Assembly (NCBI GenBank): GCA_016932855.1 | Contig: JAFGCB010000031.1 | Span: 1-33,946 of the forward strand | Direction of reading: 5' to 3' | Source of the DNA: Candidatus Omnitrophota bacterium | GTDB taxonomy: Bacteria > Omnitrophota > Gorgyraeia > Duberdicusellales > Duberdicusellaceae | Length of the DNA stretch: 33,946 nucleotides | In this document: positions 1 to 8,123 of the stretch, in pieces | How positions within the stretch are numbered: position 1 is the first letter of the stretch | Layout of the letters: each line of letters opens with the position of its first letter | Position numbers and translations under genes: made by a program | The notes under the pieces: generated by a model | The model's input: only the letters and a program-made list of their open reading frames with translations | Databases searched by the model: none | Told to the model about the DNA's origin: nothing

Positions 1-92
1 AGAGTTTTTATGCCCGCTTAATCTGAGAAAGAACGTTCTTTGAAAATTAGTCTATTTTTAATCTTGACTCCTTATAGGATGTCTTTTTTTTA

Positions 93-506
93 TTAAAACT
101 GAGCTTCTAATCTGGATTTATCGTATTTTATATCCCTGCGCTCTATCCAATAAGTGCTTGCCTTCCGGGAAAACTTTCTATCGAGAAAATCCCGACCGAA
201 TAACCGGACGATTAAACCTATAGGAGTGATTACCAGATAAAAAATAATGCCTAAAATAAAATACGCAACAAGCGCGCTTATAGCCTTAACTAGAAAATTC
301 AAAACTAAAAATACTGGTTTAAAAACAGCCGGTACAATTATAGCAAGTAAAAGGGCCAAAAAAGAAGCTATAAAAAACCAGAAATAAAAGCCTTTGTTTT
401 GCCGGAAGAATATCCCGGCCCAGATTAAAAGAATAACTGCCGAAATTACCCCGAATTTTCGCAGGTCTTTCTTTGTAGATTTAATGCTCATTAAGTCTTT
501 AAGCAT
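93..506 (-). CDS. SxtJ-family small membrane protein
   Basis: This is a small integral membrane protein of about 137 residues. Hydrophobic segments lie at roughly residues 20-36, 40-62 and 75-105, followed by a basic, soluble C-terminus. The pattern (a 'KSTKKDLRKFG' start, several hydrophobic helices, then an 'FxRKxSTYW' motif) resembles SxtJ-type proteins, which commonly sit directly downstream of NodU/TobZ-family carbamoyltransferases, as here. Their biochemical role is not known to me; membrane anchoring or export of a carbamoylated product is a guess from context. I chose the ATG at 506; an in-frame TTG at 518 would add four residues. No strong ribosome binding site is visible for either. 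It probably shares the promoter upstream of the carbamoyltransferase. A small DUF5989-type gene often found in such clusters is not visible in the remaining 92 bases. Confidence 0.7.
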   Translation of the reverse strand: MLKDLMSIKSTKKDLRKFGVISAVILLIWAGIFFRQNKGFYFWFFIASFLALLLAIIVPAVFKPVFLVLNFLVKAISALVAYFILGIIFYLVITPIGLIVRLFGRDFLDRKFSRKASTYWIERRDIKYDKSRLEAQF

Positions 507-540
507 GCCTATCAACAAACGGTTTAAATATTGTTGAATA

Positions 541-640
541 ATTAATAATAAATCCCAATGTCAAATACTACCAATACTACCAAACAAATCCCAAGCTCAA
601 AATCCAAAAAAGTCGTTTGGCTTCTTTGGGATTTTTCATA
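541..640. repeat. AAATCCC-family intergenic repeat, copy 1
   Basis: The spacer between the carbamoyltransferase and the SxtJ-like gene holds AT-rich sequence with repeated AAATCCC words. It has inverted arms AAATCCCAA at 586-594 and TTGGGATTT at 626-634. The words AATACTAC, AAATCCC, CAAAATCC and TTTGGGATTT recur in the same order at 14.70-14.79 kb, so these are two diverged copies of one dispersed palindromic element. The rest of this spacer (641-709) shows nothing recognisable. Confidence 0.65.
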
Positions 641-709
641 GCGTTTTTGAAATTAAAACTACCTATTTCAGCAGTTTCTTAAGCCGAAGTCGGAAAACTT
701 TTTAAGAAA

Positions 710-2527
710 TTAATCCAATTCATATTCCCTAAGCCAGTTTATGTCTTTATCTAAAGGTTTTTGCTCTTTCTTCTCTAAAAGGCAGTTACCCATCAAGAGA
801 AAATCCATGTTGGTGCGCATAAAGCAAAGATAAGCATCCTCAGGCGTGCAGACTATGGGCTCTCCCCGGACATTAAACGAAGTATTTATGACTACCGCGC
901 AAGAATACTTCCGGTCCATAGCTTTAAGCATTCGGTAATATAAGGGATTATCCTCTTCGTTTACGGTTTGGACTCTTGCCGAGAAATCAACGTGAGTTAC
1001 AGCCGGAATAGCCGAACGCATAACGTGCAGCTTATCAAGACCGAACAGCTTATCCTGCTCCGGCGAGAGCTCCTTTCGGATTTCTTTTTTGACCGGAGCG
1101 ACCAGAAGCATGTAGGGGCTTTCTCTATCCAATTCAAAATAATCCGATACTTTCTCGGCAATAACAGTAGGGGCAAAAGGCCGGAAACTCTCACGAAACT
1201 TTATCTTAAGATTTATTATCTCCTGCATCTTTTCTGAACGGGCATCTCCTAATATAGAACGACTACCTAAAGCCCGGGGGCCGAACTCCATTCTCCCCTG
1301 AAACCAACCAACTACCTTTCCGGAAGCAATCAAATCAGCTATTTTTTCTGGAATATCTTCATCGGATACCTGCACATAAGGTATATTGTTCCCGTTTAGA
1401 TATCCTTCAATATAGCCGTCTTCATAACAAGGCCCTAAATAAGAGGCTTTTTGTGAATCTTTTCTGCCGTCTGCTCTACGTGGGTTGTTTAAATATTGAT
1501 ACCAGCAAAAAAGTGCCGCCCCCAGCGCCCCTCCGGCGTCGGAAGACGCAGGCTGAATCCATATATCTCTAAACGATCCTTCTCTTAGAATCCTTCCGTT
1601 TCCTACGCAATTTAGAGCAACACCCCCCGCCAAACAAAGGTATTCCTGTTTAGTCCGGCTATGTACATGGCGGGCCATTCGAAGCATAACTTCTTCGGCA
1701 ACTTCCTGGACCGAAGAGGCTAAATCCATATCTCTCTGAGTAAGTTTAGATTCGGGCTTACGGACAGGGCCGCCAAAAAGCTTATCAAATCGGGAGTTGG
1801 TCATGGTTAAGCCAGCACAATAATTAAAATATCTCATGTTAAGCTTAAACGAACCGTCCTCTTTTAAATCTATAAGTTCCTTAAGGATTAAATCTTTGTA
1901 TTTCGGCTTTCCGTAGGGAGCAAGCCCCATAATCTTGTACTCTCCGGAATTAACTTTAAAACCGGTATAATAGGTAAAGGCCGAGTATAATAAGCCTAAA
2001 GAATGGGGAAAATGAATCTCTGCCTGAATTTCTATATGATTGTCTTTGCCCAAACCAAAGCTTGCCGTAGCCCATTCTCCCACTCCGTCAATAGTCAAAA
2101 AAGCCGCCTCTTTAAAAGGCGAAGGAAAAAAGGCCGAGGCAGCATGAGACTGGTGATGTTCGGGAAAAATAATATTTCCCTCAAACTTAAGCTTACTTGA
2201 AATAAGCTCTTTTATCCAGAGCTTCTGTTTAATCCATAAGGGAATGGCCTTGCTAAAGGAAATAAAACCGCAAGGCGCAAAGCTTAAATAGGTCTTAAGG
2301 ATGCGTTCAAACTTAATAAACGGTTTGTCATAAAAAGCGACAAAATTAAGATCAGTGCCGCTTAAACCACTATTTCTAAGGCAATATTTAATAGAGTTTT
2401 CAGGAAAGGAAAAATCGTGTTTTTTGCGGGTAAAGCGTTCTTCCTGGGCAGCAGAAATTATTTGTCCGTCCTGGACAAGGCAGGCAGCGCTATCGTGATA
2501 AAAAGCGGAAATTCCTAAAATATTCAC
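710..2527 (-). CDS. NodU/TobZ/CmcH-family carbamoyltransferase
   Basis: A 605-residue enzyme of the family that transfers a carbamoyl group from carbamoyl phosphate (through carbamoyl-AMP) to a hydroxyl of a sugar or secondary metabolite. The N-terminal Kae1-like ASKHA domain shows 'FYHDSAACLVQDG' near residues 9-21 and the metal-site segment 'HHQSHAASAFF' near 124-134, followed by 'LTIDGVGEW'. The C-terminal YrdC-like domain keeps 'FQGRMEFGPRALGSRSILGD' and 'NVRGEPIVCTPEDA'. Length and both domains are intact, so it is probably active. The start is GTG, giving 'MNILGISAFYHDSAA', the normal family N-terminus. It lies under its own strong promoter with an overlapping palindrome and is followed by an SxtJ-like gene. 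The neighbouring sugar-nucleotide genes suggest that the acceptor is a surface glycan or a sugar nucleotide; this is inference. Confidence 0.93.
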   Translation of the reverse strand: MNILGISAFYHDSAACLVQDGQIISAAQEERFTRKKHDFSFPENSIKYCLRNSGLSGTDLNFVAFYDKPFIKFERILKTYLSFAPCGFISFSKAIPLWIKQKLWIKELISSKLKFEGNIIFPEHHQSHAASAFFPSPFKEAAFLTIDGVGEWATASFGLGKDNHIEIQAEIHFPHSLGLLYSAFTYYTGFKVNSGEYKIMGLAPYGKPKYKDLILKELIDLKEDGSFKLNMRYFNYCAGLTMTNSRFDKLFGGPVRKPESKLTQRDMDLASSVQEVAEEVMLRMARHVHSRTKQEYLCLAGGVALNCVGNGRILREGSFRDIWIQPASSDAGGALGAALFCWYQYLNNPRRADGRKDSQKASYLGPCYEDGYIEGYLNGNNIPYVQVSDEDIPEKIADLIASGKVVGWFQGRMEFGPRALGSRSILGDARSEKMQEIINLKIKFRESFRPFAPTVIAEKVSDYFELDRESPYMLLVAPVKKEIRKELSPEQDKLFGLDKLHVMRSAIPAVTHVDFSARVQTVNEEDNPLYYRMLKAMDRKYSCAVVINTSFNVRGEPIVCTPEDAYLCFMRTNMDFLLMGNCLLEKKEQKPLDKDINWLREYELD

Positions 2528-2551
2528 AATTAATATAGGCCGGATAAAAGT

Positions 2552-2570
2552 TTGTTCAACTATTGAACAA
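2552..2570. promoter_or_regulatory. Perfect palindrome, candidate operator of carbamoyltransferase
   Basis: TTGTTCAA-CTA-TTGAACAA is an exact inverted repeat with 8-bp arms and a 3-bp centre. It begins one base downstream of a consensus -10 box and covers the expected transcription start, about 25 bp before the GTG start codon. A repressor bound here would block initiation directly. It does not match the LexA layouts I know. The binding protein cannot be named from the sequence. Confidence 0.6.
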
Positions 2571-2571
2571 C

Positions 2572-2599
2572 ATTATAAACCCCTGTATAAAATTGTCAA
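2572..2599 (-). promoter_or_regulatory. Consensus sigma-70 promoter for carbamoyltransferase-sxtJ
   Basis: On the minus strand TTGACA (2594-2599) is separated by 16 bp from TATAAT (2572-2577). Both hexamers match the sigma-70 consensus perfectly. The predicted start near 2565 gives a leader of roughly 38 nt. No strong ribosome binding site precedes the GTG. This promoter separates the carbamoyltransferase-sxtJ pair from the sugar-nucleotide genes upstream. Confidence 0.75.
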
Positions 2600-2626
2600 C
2601 AATTAAATAACCCTTGAAAATAAAGG

Positions 2627-2650
2627 ATTTTTAAGGCGTGGCTTAAAAAT
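2627..2650 (-). terminator. AT-rich hairpin at the end of the sugar-nucleotide operon
   Basis: The arms ATTTTTAAG (2627-2635) and CTTAAAAAT (2642-2650) pair perfectly around a 6-nt GC-rich loop and include the stop codon of the upstream gene. On the minus strand the hairpin is followed by a moderately T-rich stretch, not a clean U-tract. It may be a weak terminator insulating the next promoter. The stem is all A-T except one G-C pair, so confidence is low. Confidence 0.35.
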
Positions 2651-3683
2651 AGTAGCGGTTATTTCTGGCCCACTCTACAATACGTTCTATACCTTGCCTA
2701 ACACTTACCTTGGGCGTCCATTTAAGCTTACCTTTAATCTTCCTAATGTCGGAAATATAAACTTTTTGGTCCGAGGGACGCCAGTTAGAAAAGGTAATTT
2801 TGGGAAGTTTACCAAAGATCTTATTAAGGACATCCAAGAATTCCAATAAAGATATTGTCTTGTTCTTTCCTCCTCCGATATTAAAAACCCCCTGCCGCAA
2901 CTTGCTTCTGGCAAATAAATCATAGGCTTTTACTAAATCATCGACATAGAGAAGATCTCTTACCTGTTTTCCGTTACCGTAAATAGTTATAGGTTTTCCG
3001 GTTAAGGCGGCTATTATAAACCAAGCAACCCAGCCCTGGTCTTCAAAGCCGAACTGCCGTGTCCCGTAAATACAACTCATTCTAAAAACAGCGGTCTTCA
3101 TACCGTATATATAAGCATACTCCTGGACATAGATATCGCCCACGTATTTACTTGCGCCATAAGGAGTATGCCCGCAATGGTCGATAGACATGGATTCCGA
3201 TACGCCGTCAACTTCCTTAAAGGCATAACGGGTCTTGAATTCCTTAAGCTTAATCTTATCCACATTCTCGCCATAAACCTTATTAGTAGAACAATAAATA
3301 AAGCAAGCTTTAGGCGATTTCTTCCTTAAAGCCTCCAGGACGTTTAAAGTCCCGAAAGCATTAATATCAAAATCATCGCGCGGCTCTCGCACTGAGCTGG
3401 GCACCCCAGGCTGGGCTGCGGTATGTATGACAATATCAACGCCTTTTCCGATTGCTCTATAAACCTGGCTTGTATTCCTTACGTCACCTTTTATTCTTGT
3501 GATATTTCTATATTTGGAAAGATACTTCCAGTTGTATTCCACGCTTTTTTTATCATAGCCAAAAAGAGTAGACCTCATTAAATTATCCAAAACAGTTACT
3601 TTGAACCCTTTTTTAGCGTAGAATTCCGCGGTATGGCTTCCTACTAATCCTGCTCCGCCGGTAACCAGCACTCTTTGCTTCAT
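2643..3683 (-). CDS. NAD-dependent epimerase, CDP-paratose 2-epimerase-like
   Basis: A 346-residue extended short-chain dehydrogenase/reductase. The NAD-binding GxxGxxG motif is in 'VTGGAGLVGSH' (residues 7-17). The catalytic YxxxK is in 'TPYGASKYVGDIYVQEYA', and 'CSTNKVYG' and 'SCIYGTRQFGFEDQGWVAWF' follow the pattern of CDP-paratose (CDP-tyvelose) 2-epimerases more closely than that of GalE or RmlB. That enzyme epimerises C2 of a CDP-3,6-dideoxyhexose. The upstream enzymes for such sugars (CDP-glucose pyrophosphorylase, 4,6-dehydratase) are not in this window, so the true substrate may be another nucleotide sugar. It is the last gene of the sugar-nucleotide block, 15 bp after the aminotransferase gene, with a good ribosome binding site (GGAGG) before its ATG. 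Confidence 0.8.
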   Translation of the reverse strand: MKQRVLVTGGAGLVGSHTAEFYAKKGFKVTVLDNLMRSTLFGYDKKSVEYNWKYLSKYRNITRIKGDVRNTSQVYRAIGKGVDIVIHTAAQPGVPSSVREPRDDFDINAFGTLNVLEALRKKSPKACFIYCSTNKVYGENVDKIKLKEFKTRYAFKEVDGVSESMSIDHCGHTPYGASKYVGDIYVQEYAYIYGMKTAVFRMSCIYGTRQFGFEDQGWVAWFIIAALTGKPITIYGNGKQVRDLLYVDDLVKAYDLFARSKLRQGVFNIGGGKNKTISLLEFLDVLNKIFGKLPKITFSNWRPSDQKVYISDIRKIKGKLKWTPKVSVRQGIERIVEWARNNRYYF

Positions 3684-3698
3684 AACAACCTCCGGGAT

Positions 3699-4841
3699 TT
3701 AACTTCGAAAGAATTTCCTTATAAGAGAAGCTACATAGTTTATTTGATTCTCTTTAATAAAAGGATTAATCGGCAAGCTTAAAACTTTAGACGAAGCTTC
3801 TTCCGTAGCCTTAAAACCTCCTATGCGCTTTGCGTCTCGAAAGGCGTTCATCTTAAAAAGCGGTATAGGGTAATAGACACGGCAGGCTACTCCTTTGGAA
3901 TTTAAGAATTCGCAAAGCTTGTCCCTTTTAAATAATACTTTTATAGTATAAAGACACCAGGCATGAGTAAGGCCCTCGGGTAAAAAAGGATTCTGTATCT
4001 GGGGTATATCCCCCAAGGCCTTGGCGTACATCAAAGCCACTTTTCTTCTTAAGTTATTAAAGGCATTTACGTGCTTTAATTTCGCCAGGAGTATAGCAGC
4101 CTGAATTGAATCGAGCCGGGAATTGTAAGCAATGAATTCTGCGTTATAGCGGGTTTTTTCTCCGTGGTTTCTTAATATTTTTACCTCTCTTGCCAAATCA
4201 ACGTCGTCTGTAGCGACTGCTCCGGCGTCCCCAAAAGAGCCTAAATTCTTGGAAGGAAAAAAGCTAAAGGCTCCGGCGTTGCCTAAAGAGCCCAATTTCT
4301 TTTTTTTATGCATACCCCCGAAAGCCTGGGCCACATCTTCTACCACAAATAAGTTGCTCTCACGAGCTACTTTTAGAATCGTATCCATTTCCGAAGCCAG
4401 ACCGTAAAGGTGAACCGGCACAATGCCTACTGTATTTTTATTAACCGCCTTTTTTACTTTTTGGGAATCTATATTGAAGGTTTGGGGATCTATATCCACA
4501 AATACCGGCCTTGCCCCGCTTCTACTAATCGCTTCGGCCGTGGCTATAAAAGTAAAAGGGGTGGTAATAACCTCATCTTCCTCATCAAAATATTCCTTCT
4601 GCTTTTTCTTCATCGCCAAAGCCCGTAAAGCCAAAATAAGAGCGTCTGTCCCCGAAGCGCATCCTACAGCCCACTTTACCCCAAGAAACTTAGCCAGCCT
4701 TTCTTCAAAGCGGCTAACCTTTGAACCCAGAATCCACTCCTGATCCCTAAAGCAATCCTTTAGCTCTTTTTGGATGTCGTTCTTTAAAATAAGGTATTCC
4801 CGAGATAAGTCTAAAGCTGGAACCTTAAATTTTCTTGCCAT
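3699..4841 (-). CDS. DegT/DnrJ/EryC1/StrS-family sugar aminotransferase
   Basis: A 380-residue PLP-dependent aminotransferase of the family that converts keto-sugar nucleotides into amino sugars, usually with glutamate as donor. Visible motifs are 'CASGTDALILAL' (residues 61-72, phosphate binding), 'TPFTFIATAEAI', 'VVEDVAQAFGG' with the PLP-pyridine aspartate near 169, and 'SFFPSKNLGSFGDAGAV' with the Schiff-base lysine at about 198. Length is normal for the family. Its position among UDP-sugar dehydrogenase and epimerase genes fits a WbpE-type role in making an amino-sugar uronate, but the 3-dehydrogenase and acetyltransferase partners of that pathway are absent here. The keto substrate is therefore unassigned. 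Confidence 0.9.
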   Translation of the reverse strand: MARKFKVPALDLSREYLILKNDIQKELKDCFRDQEWILGSKVSRFEERLAKFLGVKWAVGCASGTDALILALRALAMKKKQKEYFDEEDEVITTPFTFIATAEAISRSGARPVFVDIDPQTFNIDSQKVKKAVNKNTVGIVPVHLYGLASEMDTILKVARESNLFVVEDVAQAFGGMHKKKKLGSLGNAGAFSFFPSKNLGSFGDAGAVATDDVDLAREVKILRNHGEKTRYNAEFIAYNSRLDSIQAAILLAKLKHVNAFNNLRRKVALMYAKALGDIPQIQNPFLPEGLTHAWCLYTIKVLFKRDKLCEFLNSKGVACRVYYPIPLFKMNAFRDAKRIGGFKATEEASSKVLSLPINPFIKENQINYVASLIRKFFRS

Positions 4842-4895
4842 AATTAAATATTTAGCTCGCCCCGAGCGGTTTTAAATAAAATCTAATTAGGATCG

Positions 4896-5828
4896 CTAAG
4901 AAATTTTACTCTTAAAATAAACTATGGTCTTTATTAATCCTTCCTCAAGTTTAATCTTAGGAACCCAATCTAAAAGTTTTTTGGCTTTGGTTATGTCGGG
5001 ACGGCGCTGTTTGGGGTCATCCTCGGGCAAATCGCAAAAAGTTATCTTTGAGCGCGAACCGGTTAATTTCAATACAGTCCGGGCCAGCTCAATTACCGTA
5101 AATTCGGAAGGATTTCCTAAATTAAGGGGGAGCTTATAGTCGACTTTCATGAACCCCTCAAGCCCCTCGACTAAATCGTCTATATAACAAAAAGAACGGC
5201 TCTGTATTCCCCGACCATAAACCGTAACCTCCTCGCCTCTTAAAGCCTGGACAATGAAGTTAGAAACAACCCTTCCGTCATCTACCTGCATATTCGGCCC
5301 GTAGGTATTGAAAATCCTGACCACTCTTACATCCAGCTTATGCTGATTATAGTAGGCGTAGACTAGGGCTTCGGCCCCGCGCTTGCTCTCATCGTAACAG
5401 CTGCGGGCACCTATGGAATTGACGTTACCCCAATATTCTTCCGGCTGGGGATGTACCAAAGGATCCCCGTAGACTTCGGAAGTTGAAGCCAAGAAAAATT
5501 TTGCATCTTTAAGCTTGGCAATACCCAAACAATTATGCGTGCCCAAAAGGCCTGACTTAAGGGTCTTTATGGGGTAGCCGAGATAATATTTAGGAGAGGC
5601 TAAAGACGCAAAATGCATGACCCAGTCCAAGTCTTCGTCTAGATATAAAGGGTTTGATATATCATGCTCGATTAACTTAAAATTAGGTTTATTAAATAAA
5701 TCCTGTATATTTTCTTTTGAGCCGGTGATAAAATTATCAACGCAGATAACTAAATCACCCTTTTCAACAAATAATCTGCATAAATGCGATCCAATAAATC
5801 CCGCTCCGCCGGTCATTAGAATATTCAT
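4896..5828 (-). CDS. uxs: UDP-glucuronate decarboxylase (UDP-xylose synthase-like)
   Basis: A 310-residue SDR that closely follows UDP-glucuronate decarboxylases, which turn UDP-glucuronate into UDP-xylose through a 4-keto intermediate. Diagnostic segments are 'TGGAGFIGSHL' (residues 6-16), 'LIEHDISNPLY', 'STSEVYGDPLVHPQPEEYWGNVN', 'ARSCYDESKRGAEALVYAYY' with the catalytic YxxxK, and 'GRVVSNFIVQALRGEEVTVYG' followed by 'QSRSFCYIDDLVEGL'. The usual 'GPRSCYDEGKR' is slightly changed to 'GARSCYDESKR'. The substrate would be supplied by the UDP-glucose 6-dehydrogenase about 3 kb upstream in the same block. The start ATG gives the expected N-terminus. Confidence 0.9.
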   Translation of the reverse strand: MNILMTGGAGFIGSHLCRLFVEKGDLVICVDNFITGSKENIQDLFNKPNFKLIEHDISNPLYLDEDLDWVMHFASLASPKYYLGYPIKTLKSGLLGTHNCLGIAKLKDAKFFLASTSEVYGDPLVHPQPEEYWGNVNSIGARSCYDESKRGAEALVYAYYNQHKLDVRVVRIFNTYGPNMQVDDGRVVSNFIVQALRGEEVTVYGRGIQSRSFCYIDDLVEGLEGFMKVDYKLPLNLGNPSEFTVIELARTVLKLTGSRSKITFCDLPEDDPKQRRPDITKAKKLLDWVPKIKLEEGLIKTIVYFKSKIS

Positions 5829-5843
5829 GACTAAAGTATTTTT

Positions 5844-6803
5844 TTAGACTTTATATTTCTCCGCGAACCAAGCTACCGTCTTCTCCAGGCCTTCCTTAAA
5901 ACCTACTTTAGGAATCCAGCCAAGAAGCCGCTCTGCTTTGCTGATATCAGCATGAGTTTTTCTTACATCTCCCGGCCGGGGAGGCTCGTATACCGGATTA
6001 ATATCCATGCCGGTGATCTCCCGCAGAATAAAAAAAAGATTATTGACGGAATTGGGAAGGCCGTTTGCAATATTAAAAACTTCAGCCCCGATACCTTCCT
6101 TTATTAATGCCAGAATATTCGCCTCTACAACATTATCAATAAAGGTAAAATCCCTTTCCTGCTCACCATCGCCGTATATAGGAACGGGCTGGCCTTTTAA
6201 TAAACAGGTGGTAAACTTGGGAACGACTACAGCGTATTCATCCTCCAAAGACTGCCTGGGGCCGTAAACATTAAAATAACGCAGGCTTACTATTTCCATG
6301 CCCCATAATTTGCTGAAAGTGCAAGCGTAATCTTCGCCTATTAATTTCGTAGTTGCGTAAGGAGAAATGGGTTTGGGATAATCGGTTTCTTTCTCAGGAA
6401 AATCATCTCTTTCGCCGTAAACAGAGCTGGAAGAAGCGTAAACAATCTTTTTTATCCCCTTTTCCTTAGCCTTTAGGAATAATTTCATGGTTCCGGTTAC
6501 ATTTACATCATGATATTCAAGAGGCGCGGCTACTGACTTAGGGACGCTTCTTAAAGCCGCCTGATGACAAATAAGATCTACGCCCGACAAAGCCTCCTCT
6601 AAAGCGGCTTGGTCTCTTAAATCTTTCTCAATAAAGGTTATTCTCTGCAAGCAATGCCGCAGGTTATCTAAAGTTCCGTTTGCAAGATTATCAAGCACAA
6701 CGACTTGTGCCTCTTCCTTTAAGAGCCTATCAACTATATGGGAGCCGATAAATCCCGCTCCGCCGGTTACCAATACTTTTTTTCCTTTTAGGCTACTTTG
6801 CAT
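5844..6803 (-). CDS. UDP-GlcNAc/UDP-GlcNAcA 4-epimerase-like SDR (WbpP/GalE family)
   Basis: A 319-residue SDR with 'VLVTGGAGFIGSHIVDRLL' at residues 10-28, 'DLICHQAALRSVPKSVAAPLEY', the catalytic 'SPYATTKLIGEDYA' (YxxxK) and 'SLRYFNVYGPRQ'. The 'AALxSVPxSxxxP' signature is typical of the WbpP/TviC/Gne group, which interconverts UDP-GlcNAc(A) and UDP-GalNAc(A). It lies one base downstream of the UDP-N-acetylglucosamine-type dehydrogenase gene, the same pairing as tviB-tviC in Vi-antigen synthesis, so UDP-GalNAcA is a plausible product. UDP-glucose/galactose specificity cannot be excluded from sequence alone. Confidence 0.85.
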   Translation of the reverse strand: MQSSLKGKKVLVTGGAGFIGSHIVDRLLKEEAQVVVLDNLANGTLDNLRHCLQRITFIEKDLRDQAALEEALSGVDLICHQAALRSVPKSVAAPLEYHDVNVTGTMKLFLKAKEKGIKKIVYASSSSVYGERDDFPEKETDYPKPISPYATTKLIGEDYACTFSKLWGMEIVSLRYFNVYGPRQSLEDEYAVVVPKFTTCLLKGQPVPIYGDGEQERDFTFIDNVVEANILALIKEGIGAEVFNIANGLPNSVNNLFFILREITGMDINPVYEPPRPGDVRKTHADISKAERLLGWIPKVGFKEGLEKTVAWFAEKYKV

Positions 6804-6804
6804 G

Positions 6805-8106
6805 CTAAAGCCTCCTTATGTTTTTATAATCTTTCTTGTATACATTGCGCGCATCAAATATTAATCTTGCGTTTCTTTGTATAAATCTATAATCAAACAC
6901 CGAATGATCCGTAGCAAGAACCAAACAATCATATTTTTTAATACTTATTTTTGAAAGATTAATACTTTTTAAATTAATGCCGTAAATACTCAAATAAGGA
7001 ATGAAAGGATCATGGTAATCTACTTTTATCTTCTTTTTCTGAAATAATTCTATAATATCCAAGGCCGCTGATTCCCGCAAATCTTTTACGTCTTTTTTGT
7101 AAGTAACCCCCAGAATTAAGACCTTAGGGCTCTTTCCGGAACGATTCTCCGACAGCATGTCGTCTACTCTTTTGACCACATATGAAGGCATAAGATGATT
7201 AATTAAAGATGCCAGATCTATCATCTTTGTCTTAAATCCTATTTCCTTTGCTTTCCAGGAAAGATACAAAGGATCACAAGGAATACAGTGCCCTCCTATG
7301 CCCGGGCCGGGATAAAAAGGCATGAACCCAAAAGGCTTTGTCTTTGCGGCTTCTATCACTTCCCAGATACTTATACCTAATTTATGAGCAAGTATTGTAA
7401 ATTCGTTTACCAAGGCGATATTCACCAAACGAAAGGTATTTTCCAAAAGCTTGGAAGTTTCCGCTACTTCCAGGCTGGATACGGGATGAACTTTCTTTAT
7501 TATCTTTGAATAAAGAAGCAAAGCAAGAGAAGTGGAATTCCTGGAAAGCCCGCCTATAATCTTGGGGATTTTCTTAAGGGGGAATTTTTTATCTCCGGGG
7601 TTTACCCGCTCAGGGGAGAAACAAAGGAAAAAGTCTCTTTCTTCTTTTAAACCCGACTTTTTTAGTATAGGCAACAAGACTTCACGGGTTGTCCCCGGAA
7701 AGGAAGTGCTCTCTAGTATTATCAGCTGGGGCTTCTTTAAAAACTTGGTAATTGTTTTGCCGGCGTCAACTATAAAAGAAATGTCGGGTATCTTTACTTT
7801 TTTTAAAGGCGTAGGAACGCAAATTATTATAACATCAGAATCTCTTAAAACCTTCTCATTTACGCTAGGAAAAAACTTTCCTTTCTTTATGAGGGAAAAA
7901 GCTTCCTGGGGATCGATATCGACAATGTACTTTTCTCTTCTTTTAATCTTGCGTATTCTGGAAGGATTTTTATCAAGGCCGTAAACAAAGTATCCTTTCT
8001 TAGCAAAGGCAACGGCTAAAGGAAACCCCACATAACCCAGGCCCACGATTGCGATCTTAGCTTTTTTGGAAGAAAGCTTTCTCTTCAGCTCCGGAACCGT
8101 CTGCAT
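6805..8106 (-). CDS. wbpA: UDP-N-acetyl-D-glucosamine 6-dehydrogenase-type enzyme (WbpA/TviB family)
   Basis: A 433-residue nucleotide-sugar 6-dehydrogenase that oxidises C6 to a carboxylate with two NAD+. The NAD-binding motif is 'IAIVGLGYVGFPLA' (residues 18-31). The central domain has 'STSFPGTTREVL', and the catalytic cysteine is C274 in 'GIGGHCIPCDPLYLSWKAKE'. The 'GHCIPxDPxYL' form together with 'STxxPGTT' places it in the WbpA/TviB group (UDP-GlcNAc to UDP-GlcNAcA), distinct from the Ugd paralogue encoded upstream, which has 'GGSCFPKD'. The C-terminal 'GVTYKKDVKDLRESAALDI' is intact. The next gene is a matching epimerase one base away, so translational coupling is likely. Confidence 0.9.
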   Translation of the reverse strand: MQTVPELKRKLSSKKAKIAIVGLGYVGFPLAVAFAKKGYFVYGLDKNPSRIRKIKRREKYIVDIDPQEAFSLIKKGKFFPSVNEKVLRDSDVIIICVPTPLKKVKIPDISFIVDAGKTITKFLKKPQLIILESTSFPGTTREVLLPILKKSGLKEERDFFLCFSPERVNPGDKKFPLKKIPKIIGGLSRNSTSLALLLYSKIIKKVHPVSSLEVAETSKLLENTFRLVNIALVNEFTILAHKLGISIWEVIEAAKTKPFGFMPFYPGPGIGGHCIPCDPLYLSWKAKEIGFKTKMIDLASLINHLMPSYVVKRVDDMLSENRSGKSPKVLILGVTYKKDVKDLRESAALDIIELFQKKKIKVDYHDPFIPYLSIYGINLKSINLSKISIKKYDCLVLATDHSVFDYRFIQRNARLIFDARNVYKKDYKNIRRL

Positions 8107-8123
8107 ATTCTAAAATCGAACCC

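Noticed and set aside
1-92. A DUF5989-type small gene expected next to carbamoyltransferase-sxtJ
   Set aside because: The minus-strand frames here are broken by stops, and the only AAGGAG is not followed by a usable ATG, GTG or TTG at good spacing; no hydrophobic peptide of the family is encoded.
2552-2570. LexA (SOS) box before the carbamoyltransferase
   Set aside because: The palindrome is GTTC-N7-GAAC within longer arms, which fits neither the Gram-positive GAAC-N4-GTTC layout nor the CTG-type box. The gene has no link to DNA repair.
7532-7984. A 150-codon plus-strand open frame opposite the WbpA-type gene
   Set aside because: It is antisense to conserved dehydrogenase motifs and has no recognisable protein features.
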